A stretch of 64,000 nucleotides of DNA from Prorocentrum cordatum (lineage: Eukaryota; Sar; Dinophyceae; Prorocentrales; Prorocentraceae). Every line of letters starts with the position of its first letter. Position 1 is the first letter of the stretch. The notes under the pieces are model-generated. The model saw nothing but the letters and a program-made list of their open reading frames with translations. It did no database searches and was not told where the DNA came from. The translations under genes and the position numbers were made by a program. Shown in pieces: positions 23,717 through 34,474 of this stretch. The DNA is taken from positions 2,501 through 66,500 of the forward strand of contig CAUYUJ010000183.1 of the NCBI GenBank assembly GCA_963575745.1, written 5' to 3'.

Positions 23717-23927
23717 CCAGCAGGACCTCTCTGCCGGCAGCCCTCCGTCGCGAGGCCCGCGCTGTCCCCGTCGGTCTGCTCCGCGGCCGGCTGCCTGTGA
23801 GGCCCCGCGGTGGCCACGGAAGGGGGGAGGGCGCCGGGGCAGCTCTGGTGGAGCGCACGAACAGGGGGGACGGCAGAGGGAAAAGGCCTTCGCAGAAGGC
23901 TCCAGGGACCTCTGGCCTTCTGACAAG

Positions 23928-24190
23928 TGTAACAAACAAAAGTGCGATGCAAAAGTGTTATGAAAAAACAAGTGTGCGAACAGACAAAAAACTTTGGCAA
24001 AAACGTGTGATACCACAGCGTGATGAACAGGTGTGATAAAAACGAGTGTGATACAAAAGCAGGTGTGATAAACAAACAAGTGTAATAAACCATCAAGTGT
24101 GATCACACTTGTTTTTTGTCACACTTCTGTTTATCACGCTTGCTTCTTCTTTACCACACTTGTTCTTTATCACACTTATCACACTTGTTC
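23928..24190 (+). repeat. Inverted array of AAGTGTGATAAACA units
   Basis: About eleven units of AAGTGTGATAAACA type run toward the centre and about five reversed units (ATCACACTTG) run away from it. The centre is a perfect 18-base palindrome, CAAGTGTGATCACACTTG, at 24094-24111. A/T-rich against GC-rich neighbours. Confidence 0.85.
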
Positions 24191-24651
24191 GGAGGTCGAA
24201 TTCTCCGAAGAAGACACAGAGGGCGCCTCAGAAGGCCGTAGAGCCTCCGAGAAGCCCCGTCGCCTCTTCAGGAGGCCTGCCCGCTCTGCCTTTCCCCCCG
24301 AGCGCACCGCCTCTCCTGGCGGAGCGCACGACCTGGACGTCCGACGTCTGAAGCAGCTCTCCATCCCGAAGACCGAGGATGAAGGAACCAAGCCCGAACG
24401 AGATTCGAAGATCGAGGATCGAGCATCCCGAAGATCGAGGATCGAGGAGCGAAGATCCGGGTTCGACATCTGGCCGAGATTCTCCACCCCGAAGGCCGAA
24501 CATCGAGGTGCTGCGTGTAACATTCTTAGCAGGTCGTATGTGGGCCTCCTCGCGGCGACGGGGCTGGGTCCGCCTCGACCTCCGTTTGCCGGAACGCACC
24601 CCTGGGCAGGTCGAGAGGAGCGAGGACTTTTGAGAGGAGTAGGAGGAGAGG

Positions 24652-24955
24652 AGGAGGAGGAGGAGGAGGAGGAGGAGGAGGAGGAGGAGGAGGAGGAGGA
24701 GGAGAGGAGGAGGAGGAGGAAGAGGAGGAGGAGGAGAGAAGGAGGAGGAGGAGGAGGGGGGGGGGGAAGGAGGAGGGAGGAGGGAGGGAGGGAGGAGGAG
24801 GAGGAGGAGGAGGAGGAGGAGGAGGAGGAGGAGGAGGAGGAGGAGGGAGGAGGAGAATGGGAGAATGAGGAGGAGGAGGAGGAGGAGGAGGGGGGGAGGA
24901 GGAGGGGAGGAGGAGGAGGAGGAGGAGGAGGAGGAGAGGAGGGGGAGGAGGAGGC
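24652..24955 (+). repeat. (AGG)n array
   Basis: About 300 bases of AGG with G-rich interruptions (24757-24795, 24890-24905). Spurious Glu/Arg/Gly frames. Confidence 0.93.
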
Positions 24956-25499
24956 GCCTCGAGAGAATCGAAGCGTAGATCTTTGCGCCGTCTCCGGCCC
25001 CTTGGACCCCGTCGCCAAGAAACGTCTGTACATGGAGGGCAGGCCCGAAGGAGAGGGTCGACATGTCCAGGGGCCCCATACCAAACAGATCCAATGCATC
25101 GGATCTCTGGGAAGAGTGCAGGCTCTTCCTCTTGGAAGGGGCCGGATACTTCTGAGAGGGCTTCTCGGGAGGCGGGGGGACTCCTAGGGAGCCTGGCTTC
25201 TTAGAAGGCCTCCCTCCCTCCTTTTCTTTGAGAGAGCGAAAAAACAAGGTCTGAACACATGACCCAGACCTCATCGGGGATCTGGGTTTACTGCGGAGGA
25301 GTAGAAGCCCCCTCAAACCCATTCGAACCACCAAACAAACAAACCCACACACACACACAGATGCATCACGAGCCACGAGGCCATCGAAAAAAAACATAAC
25401 AGCTGACCGGACCGTGTAGAACATTCCTCCTACTTCTCCTCCTCCTTCTTCTGCTCCTCCTCCTCCTCCTCCCTTTACTCCTCCTCGTCTTCTTCCTCC

Positions 25500-25700
25500 G
25501 ATGTCGCCGACGTCGCCGACGGCGGCGACCGCGATGATGGCGACGACGACGACGAGGCGACGGCAAAGACGACGGCGGCGACGACGACGGCGGCAGCAAA
25601 CTCGACGGCGGCGACGACGATGCGGGCGACGGCGGCGACGACAGCGGCGACGACACGGTGGCGATGACGGCGGCGATGACGGCGGCGGCGACGGCGGCCG
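25500..25700 (+). repeat. GACGGC-type degenerate triplet repeat
   Basis: Mixed GACGAC, GGCGGC and GATGGC triplets, imperfect. Confidence 0.7.
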
Positions 25701-25976
25701 ATGCCCTGAGAGGGCCTCGAGCTCGCCTCGCAGGCTGCGCCGCAATCGCCGTACGCCTCCGCTCCCAGTCCCGGCCGAAGGTGGGTGTGGGCCGCGAACC
25801 CTGTGCTCCTGCAAGGCTTTTGGGCCTCAGCCCTCCTATGTCCATCAAGGTATTCCCGCCTGTTGCGAGAGACACGCCAGGCTGACACCCCTGACCTGAC
25901 ATGCGTAGCTTATCACGGCCCGCCTCCTGGTGGGAAGGAAGGGGGAGCCGTGCGACATGCGGGGGTGCGAGTAGGA

Positions 25977-26144
25977 TTCGGTCGGGCATGTTCTTCTACA
26001 GGCGGATGTTCAAAGATTTTGTTTTCAAAAAATATCCAACAATCCTTCAAACATGGCAAAACATATGGTTACAGCAATCGTCCCCGGAGTATTTGTTATG
26101 CTATGTTTGAAGATTCCTCCTGCAGAGGGACAGGCCCGGCTTAA
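25977..26144 (+). mobile_element. hAT-like MITE, copy 1
   Basis: A 168-base foldback element with inverted ends: TTCGGTCGGGCATGTT on the left, and a right end ending GGGACAGGCCCGGCTTAA. It is AT-rich inside. It is flanked by identical 8-base repeats GAGTAGGA at 25969-25976 and 26145-26152. An 8-base target duplication is the mark of hAT transposases. No coding capacity. Confidence 0.85.
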
Positions 26145-26297
26145 GAGTAGGAGGGAGGAGTGGGGAGGCGGGCAGCAGCCCGGGGAGAAGGAGGACGAGC
26201 AGGAGAGGACGCCGGGTGGCCGACCTCGGCGCGCTGGAGAAGTCAGCGCGCCGCCCCGCTGAAAGCAAATGCCACCCCGCGAGCCGAAGGGTACTCT

Positions 26298-26372
26298 TGG
26301 CAGGGGACGTGCCGACCCCTATACCAGGCTTCGTGGGTTTTCGAATGGACCAGGAATTCAAATCGGGGGTGG
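26298..26372 (+). repeat. Dispersed repeat (CCCCTATACCAGGCTTCGTG), copy 2
   Basis: GGCAGGGGACGTGCCGACCC, CAGGCTTCGTGGGTTTTCGA and ATGGACCAGGAATTC align with 15568-15660. Confidence 0.55.
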
Positions 26373-26506
26373 GGGGTGCAAAGATCGCCTGGCGAGGGCG
26401 CCTCGCGCCTACGCTCGCCGGCACCGTCGCCAGGTCGTGCGCGAAAGCGCGGTCGCGTAGCTGGCGCAACGCTGGGTCGAGTCTCCAGGGGAGAGGTCGC
26501 GCGAAC

Positions 26507-26637
26507 ATGGATTAGCGACCAATCGATTTGACGCGCGGTCGCCAAATGCATGGATCGGGGGAGGTGCAATCCGGGCCGCCTCTTTCGGCGGCGGATATAC
26601 GCGCCTTGCCATGGGAAGGGGACCAATCGCTAATCCA
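26507..26637 (+). mobile_element. Foldback element truncating the old LINE RT
   Basis: About 130 bases between inverted TGGATTAGCGA ends (left TGGATTAGCGACC, right GATTGGTC partner then TCGCTAATCCACG). Extra GACCAATCG repeats sit inside. The RT frame of the old LINE stops exactly at its edge (GGCGTGGATTAG). Confidence 0.55.
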
Positions 26638-26639
26638 CG

Positions 26640-27341
26640 CCCCCTTGGTCCATCTTCGCGATCGCCTGACTGAGGGAGAGGTCCAGACAAGCGGCACAGA
26701 GCAAAGGCGATAACGCCTTTCCGGATCCCCCTGGTCAGCGCGGAATCCCCACATCGTGCCCCCGCCCAAGAAGTCTCGGGATACTTGCTCGCGTACAGGG
26801 CCCTGATGAAGTTGATCAACAAAAACGGCCATCCCAGTTGTTGGACGAACACGATGGAGAGCTGCTGCTCAATGGAGGGAAGGCTGCGGCAGATGCAAAG
26901 AAAAATGCCAAGCCCCCTGTGCCTGCAGCCGCGCAGCGAAGCATCCCCTCTTCAATGTCCACGATGTTGCTGAGCATCGAGCGCCCGCGAATGAAGCCCT
27001 TCTGCTCCTCGGTGATGAGAGGGCCGAGGGTTGGCTCCAACAGCCATCGGCAAGCGCTGGCCATTAGCATGGTGTCGGTGTTGGTAATGCTGAGCGGCCG
27101 CGCGCAATCCACGGCGTGGGGCGCTGTCCAATGTTCGATCTCCCCGCTGGGCTGCGTCGGGAAGCAGACCAACGGGCTGGAGCTGAAGTCCGCCTAAAGC
27201 TCAGGCAGCGCGCTGGCGCCGTTCACGCCACAGATCTCCAAGTTCGCGCCGTGTTGCATAGGGGATGCCGCCGGCGCCAGGGGCCAAATGGTTCGATCGC
27301 TGCAGGGCTTGCTGGATGCGACGTCGTTTGATCCGAAGCTC
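26640..27341 (-). pseudogene. Reverse transcriptase remnant of the old LINE
   Basis: The minus strand reads SNHLAPGAGGIPYATRREL (RT fingers), a stop and shift, then RPLSITNTDTMLMASACRWL, ITEEQKGFIRGRSMLSNIVD, a decayed motif A (FFASAAAFPSIEQQL, frameshifted), LGWPFLLINFIRALYASKYP and a decayed motif B (GIRKG). The YxDD block is missing: the frame runs into a foldback element at 26637. It is clearly non-LTR RT and non-functional. Confidence 0.85.
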
Positions 27342-27343
27342 CT

Positions 27344-27527
27344 GAAGTTTCGGGGATGGACAGACCCCCCTTTAGTAAAACGTGGTTTGGTGAAAACGAC
27401 CCGAGGCCCAAACCTGGCGGGCGCAAGCCTGGAAAATAACGGCCACGGCGCCCTCTCGAAAACCGAAAACGGACAATTCACTAATCGACGTGTCGCTGTT
27501 GGGGGTTCTGTCCACCCCCGAAAGTTG
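27344..27527 (+). mobile_element. Foldback element inside the old LINE
   Basis: About 184 bases with inverted ends AAGTTTCGGGGATGGACAG and, reversed from the right, AACTTTCGGGGGTGGACAG. The interior has no coding capacity. It separates the RT fingers from the upstream linker of the old LINE. A duplication of GCTCCTG/GCTGGTG is possible but weak. Confidence 0.65.
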
Positions 27528-27849
27528 CTGGTGGGAGGGGCCGTGGGCATCTCGGTCAAGCGTCAAGCCCCTCGTCCTGCAGCCCCTCCCGCAGCAACGC
27601 CCCGCCGACTCCCCTGGCGGTGGCGCCTGCGCGATCGCCCCAGGCATCAGGGAGGTGCTCGCCCCGGGCCGACCGCGCCGCCCTGAGCGACAAGGCCTGC
27701 CATGGGAGGAGGCAGTGAACAGAACTGCGTACCCCAGATTTCGTGATAAAAGGGAGGGGGTCACAACCCTCCCAGACGAGACGTTTTAGACCCCCCCAGA
27801 CGATCCATGACAGGGCGGCCCTTTGCCCAGACCCCCCCCGAACCTTCCA

Positions 27850-28446
27850 AGACAGCTCAAATTAGACCCCCCCCCGAATGTGATCCCCCCACTTTGTTAT
27901 GGAATCCGGAGTAGCTTTCCACCTTCGCCTCAAGGCAAGGTCGCGGGCGCCCTCCTGGAAGTCGGGGCGCGTCGCGTTTAGCCCGTCCACCGCGCGCTCT
28001 CTGGCCACCTCGATAGCGCGATCGCGAAAAGGCCTGAGCCATCTCGTAGTGTGCGCTTGCTTGTCGTACGGGTTAGCCAGCAACGCCCCCAGGGAGGGGT
28101 ACCGCTCCAGGAAAGCTGAAATTGTGGCTCCGGCCTCCGCTGCCCGACGGAAACGTGTCGTGATGCACAGGCGGGCCACGAGGCTCGCGGCTGGCGTCGT
28201 CTGAGAAGGGCCCTTCAAAATGCTGGCGGCGACCTCCCGCGTGGATTCAAAAGTTCGATGCGGCAGATGGCCGTGCCCCTCTCCAGCTCAGCCCGCCAGC
28301 GATCGAAGCGAGCAGCCGAACCCTGCGCGCGAAGCCCGGTGGCCGGACCTGCGCGTCCGTGCGCGGCCGCTCCTGCTGCGGGAGGTGCTGAGGCTAACGC
28401 CCCAAGACAGCGCGGCCCTGTGGCGGCCCTGTGGTCCGAGGCCTCT
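27850..28446 (-). pseudogene. Linker region of the old LINE between EEP and RT
   Basis: The best frame (28218 down to 27862) reads a basic, helix-prone segment including ERYPSLGALLANPYDKQAHT and RAIEVARERAVDGLNATRPD. Upstream frames add RWRAELERGTAICRIELLNP. It lies between EEP and RT remnants in the same orientation, which is why it is assigned to the same element. No catalytic motif is expected here, so the assignment rests on position. Confidence 0.5.
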
Positions 28447-28448
28447 TT

Positions 28449-28580
28449 GAGCAGGGGTCGACCGTCCCGGCGTTCCTAGAGTCCTACCACGCAATGCTCT
28501 TAGAACCCAGGAAGGTTATGATAACGAAAGCAATGCTCTCAGAACGTGGGCCCCATGTGTCAAAACAGGGCAGCCCCAGC
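28449..28580 (+). mobile_element. Two-copy short element (GAGCAGG...CATGTG), copy 1
   Basis: About 130 bases similar throughout to 45125-45256: GAGCAGGG, then GTCCTACCACGCAATGCTCT, CTCAGAAC and CATGTGTCAAAACA. Short internal inverted repeats around AATGCTCT/AGAACGT. It lies within the old LINE. Confidence 0.55.
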
Positions 28581-28700
28581 CAGAAAGCCGTTCTATGAAC
28601 AGGTCGTGGACGCCACGGAAGGCTCTCAGAACACTACCTCGGTGGGCTTGCAGGCATGCCAGCACGCCTCGCCACTGCCTGACCTCTGGCTTCCGCTCCC

Positions 28701-28893
28701 ATCGGGGAGACGTAAGACCCGGTTACGGGGGACTCGGAAATCCCCGACGAGGTCGTCAACAAAAATGACGAGGCCGAGCCTGCATTTTGACGAGGCCTCC
28801 CGCTGCAGACATCCAACGAAACTCCTACTCGTCAAAATCCGAGTCGCGGTCGTCAAAAAACGATGGCGAACCCGGGTCTTACGCTCCCCCGAT
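28701..28893 (+). mobile_element. GTAAGACCCGG foldback element, copy 1
   Basis: 193 bases with near-perfect inverted ends ATCGGGGAGACGTAAGACCC and, reversed, ATCGGGGGAGCGTAAGACCC. The interior has CTCGTCAAAAT repeats. A diverged copy is at 31193-31380. It interrupts the old LINE. Confidence 0.72.
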
Positions 28894-29010
28894 CCCAGGC
28901 CGCCGCCCTCCCCTCTCTGTCCAGCTGCTCCGCGGCGGGCCGGCTGCCGCAGGTGCGGTGCCCAGGCGCGGCCTCGCGCCAGCCGACGCGAAGGCCATCT
29001 CCAGTCGGTG

Positions 29011-29176
29011 TTCGCTCCGGCATGTCCTCCTGCAGGCGGCTTTCCGAGGACCAATAAAAAAAAGAATACTCAAAGCAGAATCCCAAATGGCCACGAATAG
29101 TCCAAACCTCGCCCCCCGACTCTTTTGTCATCATTCTTGAACGTTCCTCCCGGAGAGGGACAGGCCCACCTTTTAA
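29011..29176 (+). mobile_element. hAT-like MITE, copy 2, inside the old LINE
   Basis: 166 bases, ends TTCGCTCCGGCATGTCC and GGGACAGGCCCACCTTTTAA, flanked by AGTCGGTG (29003-29010) and AGTTGGTG (29177-29184), matching 7 of 8. It splits the EEP remnant of the old LINE, whose frame resumes on the other side, so the insertion is younger than that LINE. Confidence 0.85.
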
Positions 29177-29179
29177 AGT

Positions 29180-29850
29180 TGGTGCATCTCCTGCATGGCC
29201 CGGCGCCTGCCGAGGACTTCCTGGAAGTGCGCCTCGTCGTGCTCTGGTCGCGGCGCCGACCGCCACGCGCCGCAGTGGAGCAGGAGCCACGGTCGGCGTC
29301 CACCGTGGCCCAGCGTATAGGTCACCTCCGAGGAGCGCCGGGGCAGCGACCTCGCCACGGGTGAACTTACCCGACCGCGGGCGCATGATCTCTCTCTTGT
29401 GGCCCGGAAGGTGCGGCAGCGCTGCGCCTGCTCCGCGGTAGGCTCACAGCGGTCCATCTCCTGCACCTCCGCGCCCCACTGGAAGAAGCAAGCAGTGAGG
29501 TCGAAACTGCCGAGGGGGCCCGCTAGCTCCAGCCGGGCAACGCGAACAAGCCAGAGAATCTTCCACGCGACCTCCGTGAACCTGCTCAGCAAGCTCTGCT
29601 TGACAACTATCCCCACGCCCGCACGTGGCCCGCTGGGTTCGGGCGACCACCACGCAGAGGTTCCACATGGGGGAAGTCCACGCGGCATGCTGTCCAACAC
29701 TGCCGTGGGCCTCCATGGTCAGCACCACATCACAGCGGGTCAGCAGCGTCGCCAAGTGGGCAACCTTCTTCTTGCGACGGTGCTCACTCATTGGCGAAAA
29801 AGGCCTTCGCATTCCAAGTGATGATTGCTGGGTCAACCCGGTATTGGCCG
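29180..29850 (-). pseudogene. EEP endonuclease remnant of the old LINE
   Basis: Starting from IITWNAKAFFANE the minus strand reads HRRKKKVAHLATLLTRCDVV, then LTMEAHGS, then WSPEPSGPRAGVGIVVKQSL and GSFDLTACFFQW. These are the N-terminal blocks of an exonuclease-endonuclease-phosphatase domain (Asn, Glu, WSxxS and AGVGI positions). At least two frameshifts separate the blocks. The frame is then interrupted at 29176 by a small element and resumes below 29011 (EMAFASAGARPRL). Confidence 0.78.
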
Positions 29851-30109
29851 GGCTGCGCCAACTGCAAAACAGGCGCGGAAGCGGTCAGAGTGCGGGCAAG
29901 CGGAGGGATGCGAGCGCGCCCAAGTAGGCCCAAGGCTCGGTAGAGCCGCTGACGCCGATAAACTTCGAAGCGGAGCGTCGTCCAGGCAGGAGCCCTGTTC
30001 CTGCTCCTGTTGCTCCTCGTCCGCATACGCATCCTCTTGTTGCTCCTCCGCGCCGTCCTGACCATCCACCTCTGACTCATCATCCTCCTCCTCCTCCGCC
30101 TCGGCGTGG

Positions 30110-30350
30110 CCTCGTCCTCGCCTTCATCATCGAACTCCTTTTCCTCCCTTTTTTCCTCCTCCTGCTCCTTCTCCTCCTCCTCCTCCTCCTCCTGCTCCTC
30201 CTCCTGGTCTGCCTCGCGGACTCTCTCCCCGCGCACCGTCCTCACGCCCGCGCATCCTCGTCGTCGCTGCCGGCATGGCAACCGTCGTTGTTCTCCTCCT
30301 CCTCCTCGCCCCTCCTCGGCCTCCTCCTCCTCCTCCTCGCCCCGCCTCCC
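30110..30350 (+). repeat. Pyrimidine-rich (CCT)n-like tract
   Basis: CTCCTCCT runs at 30165-30200 and 30290-30345 in mixed sequence, at the 5' end of the old LINE. Confidence 0.7.
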
Positions 30351-30699
30351 GACGCTGTCCCTTTCCCCGCAGGGGCAGGATCCCACACCGTCCTGACATC
30401 ATGAGGCACGGCAAGGGGGGCAAACATTCTAGGCCTGCGTCGTGGAGGTAAGGGGGACTCCTCGCCCTTCGGAATGCTGCCGCGGGCAAAGAAGGTCTGC
30501 GCATGGATCTTACATGACAGAAACATGAGGATGTGGCGCGAGGGCATGAACGCAAACCACTCTTGGAACAAACATCGGCAACTGCAAATAATGTTCGTTG
30601 TTCCTTGCAAATTGCTCATTCCATATTTTCACCCTGCTCACCATTCTGTTAGAATCGTGCGACGCTTCTATGTGCGCATGTGCGAGAGATGGCCAGATC

Positions 30700-31002
30700 T
30701 GTGAGGGGGAGGAGGAGCGGGAGGAGGAGGGGGAGGAGGAGGAGGAGGAGGCGGAGGAGGAGACGCTGGAGAGGAGGAGGAGGGAGGAGGAGGAGGAGGA
30801 GGAGGAGGAGAGGAGGAGCGGGGAGGAGGAGGAAGGAGAGGAGGCGGAGGGGGAGGAGGGGGAGAGGAGGAGGAGGAGGAGGAGAGGAGGAGGAGTGGAG
30901 GAGGAGGAGGAGGAGGGGAGAGGATGAGGAGGCGGAGGAGACGGAGGAGGAGGAGGGGGAGGGGGAGAAGGCGGAGGAGGAGGAGGAGGGGGAGGAGGAG
31001 TA
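30700..31002 (+). repeat. (AGG)n-rich tract
   Basis: About 300 bases of AGG/GGA with CGG and GGGG interruptions. Confidence 0.9.
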
Positions 31003-31192
31003 TTTCGTAGAGCGAGGCGCCAAACAGCCGATGCGAGCTTAGGCTGCTCCGAGCCTGCGAGGGGCGCGCCTTGGCGGCCCAGCCCTCCAACAGACCGATG
31101 CCAGACTTCTGACGGCCTCTCTGCGGGACCTGGGACCGGCCCACGACACAGGTCGAGAGGGAGGAAACACGCCTGAGCCAGAAGACCCACTA

Positions 31193-31380
31193 CTCGGGGA
31201 GACGTAAGACTCGGGTACGAGGGACTCGGGTTGGCCTGAAGGGGCCATCATAAGAGATGGCGAGACCCAATCTGAAATGTGAAGCGAACTCCCGCTGCAA
31301 ACATCCCACGAAAGCTGGACCGTCAAAATCCAGGACGCGCTCGTCAACACATGTCGGCTAACCCGAGTTCTGGCTTTGTC
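31193..31380 (+). mobile_element. GTAAGACCCGG foldback element, diverged copy 2
   Basis: The left end CTCGGGGAGACGTAAGACTC and an internal block CTCCCGCTGCAAACATCC to CGTCAAAATCC align with 28701-28893. The right end (GGCTAACCCGAGTTCTGG) is decayed. Confidence 0.6.
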
Positions 31381-34357
31381 GAATCTAACGTTTCCGAAAA
31401 CTACGCCCGAACAAATCTCTTCGGCGCCTCGATGATAAGAAGAGCCGGCATGGAAGGATCAGAAGGCAAGGTGGCTAGGAACGCCCGGCTGCCACGAACA
31501 CAGCTGTCCCTGTGGTAACTTTCCTGACACCCCTGGCTGAAAGGACATCGCATACTTAACGGATCCACAGGCTACAGGCCCACAGCTTGCATTCGCACTG
31601 AAACAATAAGAACCACGCAAACGTTTTCACCCTTGTTCGTTCGCATGAGGCTTCTGCTCTTCTTGGGGTGCCGCCCCACCCCGCGCCGCAGACGCCATCG
31701 GGCCGGCGCGCCAACCCCGCCGCGAGGAGCTCGAGCCCGGGCTGACGCGGCTGCACTCTGCGTCCCTCGCCCCCTCCCCCCCCCTCACGCCCTCACGTAG
31801 CCATAAACATCCTGCGCCTCGGCAGAAAAACAGAGCGGCGGGTTTGTCATCGCCGTGTTCGTCCTCTGGGCTCTGGAGGTCGGTTTCCGGCCCCGAGGCC
31901 CCCTCGGGGTCGCCCCCACCTCCCCCTCCCTCTGCTCCTCCCCCTCCTCCCCCTTCCTCTCCTCCCCCTATCCCCCGTTCCTCCGCCATTTTGTGATTGC
32001 ACATGACACAATGTGATGTTTTGGTTGAAGCTCCAGGTCCGCTATGACACGCGTCCGCGGAGAGAGAAACTTCAGCGCAATGGGAAGGGATGTGTGGGGC
32101 GGGGTAAGATGTCAGATATGGCGCTGTGCTGCCCCCCCCCCCCACACCCCTTTCCTCCACCTCCCTCCGCCATCCCCTGGGATCCGACGTGCGAGCGTGT
32201 CATGGCTGGAGACCTGCGCGCCGTCTTTCTGTATCATTTTTAGAGCCGCGGCAACACGTGTGTGCCCCGGACCCGAGACCGGGCGAACCCGTCTGGCGTG
32301 AAGGAACTGCACCGCCTGGATCTCAGGGACCCTCCTCCTACCGGACCCCCCCTCTCCCGGTATGCCATGCCCCATGTGCGCGAAAGGCCACACGCGACCA
32401 GCGTCCCCAGACCCCCAACGTCATCTTCTTCTCACGGAGTATACGCCACCACCTCCTCTACCCTCCTCTTCCCCTCCTTCCTCTTGAGGGAGGGATGGGG
32501 CGAGGGAGGTGGTGGTGGTGGTGTATATTTTTGGGCCCCGATGTGAGGGCCCTCAGAGGCCGGAAGCAGCAACACATCGGAAGGGCTAGGACGAGGATAA
32601 ATCCGTTCCAGAGCGTTCGGGCACGCTCTCTGAAGAATTCCGAACGCTCTGAGAATGCCGCGCAGCCCAATACATCCTCCTGAGCCGCAGGATCTGAGAG
32701 CATCTCGATTCATAAAATCTCGAATGTGTCCTCGTCCTGGCCTCGTTTTCACACACACACACACTCCTGAATGGTTCAAGGCTCGAGGTCCGCCGCGAAA
32801 AGACGTACACAGGCACCCTCCGACGAATTTCGCATGTACCTCCAGTGGGGGCGGCGGTGTATGAAGTCGCTGGCTCTCAATGGTGATGAATCTATACACT
32901 GCCAACCTCCCCTTGAAGCCCAGGAACAATCCATTCGAGGGCATCTGTGTGTATATAGATGTATACATACATACATATACGTGGCGGGCGAGGGGTCAGG
33001 GGTCAGAGGTCCGCCGCTCCCGAGGCCGCCTCCGGCAGGCTCCGCTTTGATCGAGGACGGCGGCCGACCCCCGCAGCCCCCCGCGGGCTGTTGCCCGGGC
33101 CACGCGGGCTGTGGCGGCCAGGCGATCGCCGAGGCAAGACGAGGCCGAGGCGGCGACAACATCTGGGGCACCCGTCTTCGCGCTGCGCGCTCCGCGAGGC
33201 GCGATTCCCTTGGCGCTGCCGCGCCGCCCCCCCGGTGGAGCAGCATGAGGGCCTCGCGCCTCGCCCTGCCATCGCCCAGAGCGCGAGTCGCGAAGCGCGG
33301 CAAGCTTCTGACCTTCGTGGTGGCCCTCGTAGATCGGCGATCCCTGGGATTTCGGCAGCTCTGGAGGATGTGTCGGGCGCCGCGGCCCTTCCAGAGCGCT
33401 GCGGAAGGCACTGAGAGCGTCCCGGAGCGCTCTGGAACGGTGCAACCTGGGAGTCCCAGCCCCGCCCGCATCTCGGGATCATCAGTCAACACCGAATCGG
33501 GAAACGGGATATCGCGTCGCAATGGGCGTCGGATCGGGCTGCATCGGCACGGAGTCCCAATGTCGAGTCGGATTGGCTGCCCCAGGGTGCACAGCAGCGC
33601 CATGCAGGCATCGGGACACATCGGACCGCCGGAGATCGGCAGCGTCCAAGAGGGAGGTGTCCAAGAGGGGTGTGTGCGCAAATCATGGCCCGAGGCATGT
33701 GCGCAGACCAGTGGGAGCCAGGGAACGAAGTGGAAGAAGAAGAGGCGCCATGAAATCTAGGGAGATATCATGGCTTGGCCCCCGCCACGATATCCCCCCC
33801 CCTAGTCATCCCCCCCTCCTTGCCCCCCCCCCTCCCCGAGGAGAACTCCCAGCAACAGCTGGCCTTGCTCGACGATATCGAATCGGATCGATCACACCTC
33901 GAAGTGAATGCTGCGATCACCCTGCCCCGGCTGCGCGCACCAACGGGATGCGTGCGCGGGGTGTTTTTTTGTTTTCGTTTTACTCCCGTGCGTGGTGACC
34001 GCAGTGCCATCGGGTGCCTACGCAGGCCGGCGAGGGGGAGGGGAACGAGAGAGCGAGAGAGGAGGAGGACGGGAAGAGAGAGCGCGAGGAGGAGGAAGGG
34101 AGGAGGAGCGCAGCACAGGGCCCCTTACACACGGCCCGAGGAGACAGAGCCCCTCCGACTTCTGGTGACCACCGCTCGTCCACTGCACGCTAGCATAAAA
34201 ATCCCCTTGCACGGTCACGCCGAGACGAGCTTCCTGCAGTCACTGCAGAACTGCGTAGGCCATCCCAGTGCCTCCCAGGGCCTCCCCCCTGCCGAGGTGG
34301 AGGAGCGATTAGATCAAACAAAGACAGCAGAATACACCCTCTTGTGAATCCTGCACC
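31381..34357 (+). other. No gene recognised apart from a foldback element
   Basis: Contains the AGGACGAGGA element at 32583-32742 and its loose fragment at 33386-33440, a (CA)n at 32751-32763 and (GGT)n at 32510-32522. Several frames exceed 150 residues on both strands but are GC-driven and overlap one another. Confidence 0.45.
32583..32742 (+). mobile_element. AGGACGAGGA foldback element, copy 1
   Basis: About 160 bases; left GGGCTAGGACGAGGATAAAT, right end GTCCTCGTCCTGGCC. The internal hairpin is built from CCAGAGCGTTCGGG and CCGAACGCTCTGAG. Partner at 55466-55626; loose internal fragments also at 33386-33440. Confidence 0.65.
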
Positions 34358-34440
34358 CGGAGCGCGGACGCTCACTTGAGCGTCTCCCCGGTGAACCTCC
34401 AAATTGTGCTGTCGGCGTCAAGGATTGGGGGGGTCCGGAA
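34358..34440 (-). pseudogene. Degenerate duplicate of the atpC 3' coding end
   Basis: On the minus strand this reads a divergent copy of the last residues of the gamma subunit, ending RFTGETLK and a TGA stop where the intact gene ends RMFTGDTLK and TGA. At DNA level about three quarters of 75 bases match 34468-34545 by eye. It lies about 100 bases beyond the intact stop codon. It could be the tail of an older tandem copy or a local duplication. The rest of that copy is not visible. Confidence 0.7.
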
Positions 34441-34474
34441 TGCCGAACTCCTGGACGCTCTAGCGCCCGCGCGC

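Larger units (their letters stand above)
26640..30385 (-). mobile_element. Old degraded LINE (EEP and RT remnants) with nested small elements
   Basis: Read on the minus strand from 30385 down, the region gives an Arg/Asp/Glu-rich lead-in, an EEP endonuclease, a basic helical linker and then reverse transcriptase, all in one orientation but spread over several frames. Four foldback elements interrupt it (29011-29176, 28701-28893, 28449-28580, 27344-27527), and a fifth cuts off the reverse transcriptase at its end (26507-26637). No frame is long enough to be functional. It is a different LINE from the one at 48-55 kb, because its motifs and spacing are unlike. Confidence 0.8.

Noticed and set aside
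26409-26852. Independent minus-strand gene of 147 residues
   Set aside because: Its first part is reverse transcriptase of the old LINE (LGWPFLLINFIRALYASK) and its last part runs into a foldback element.
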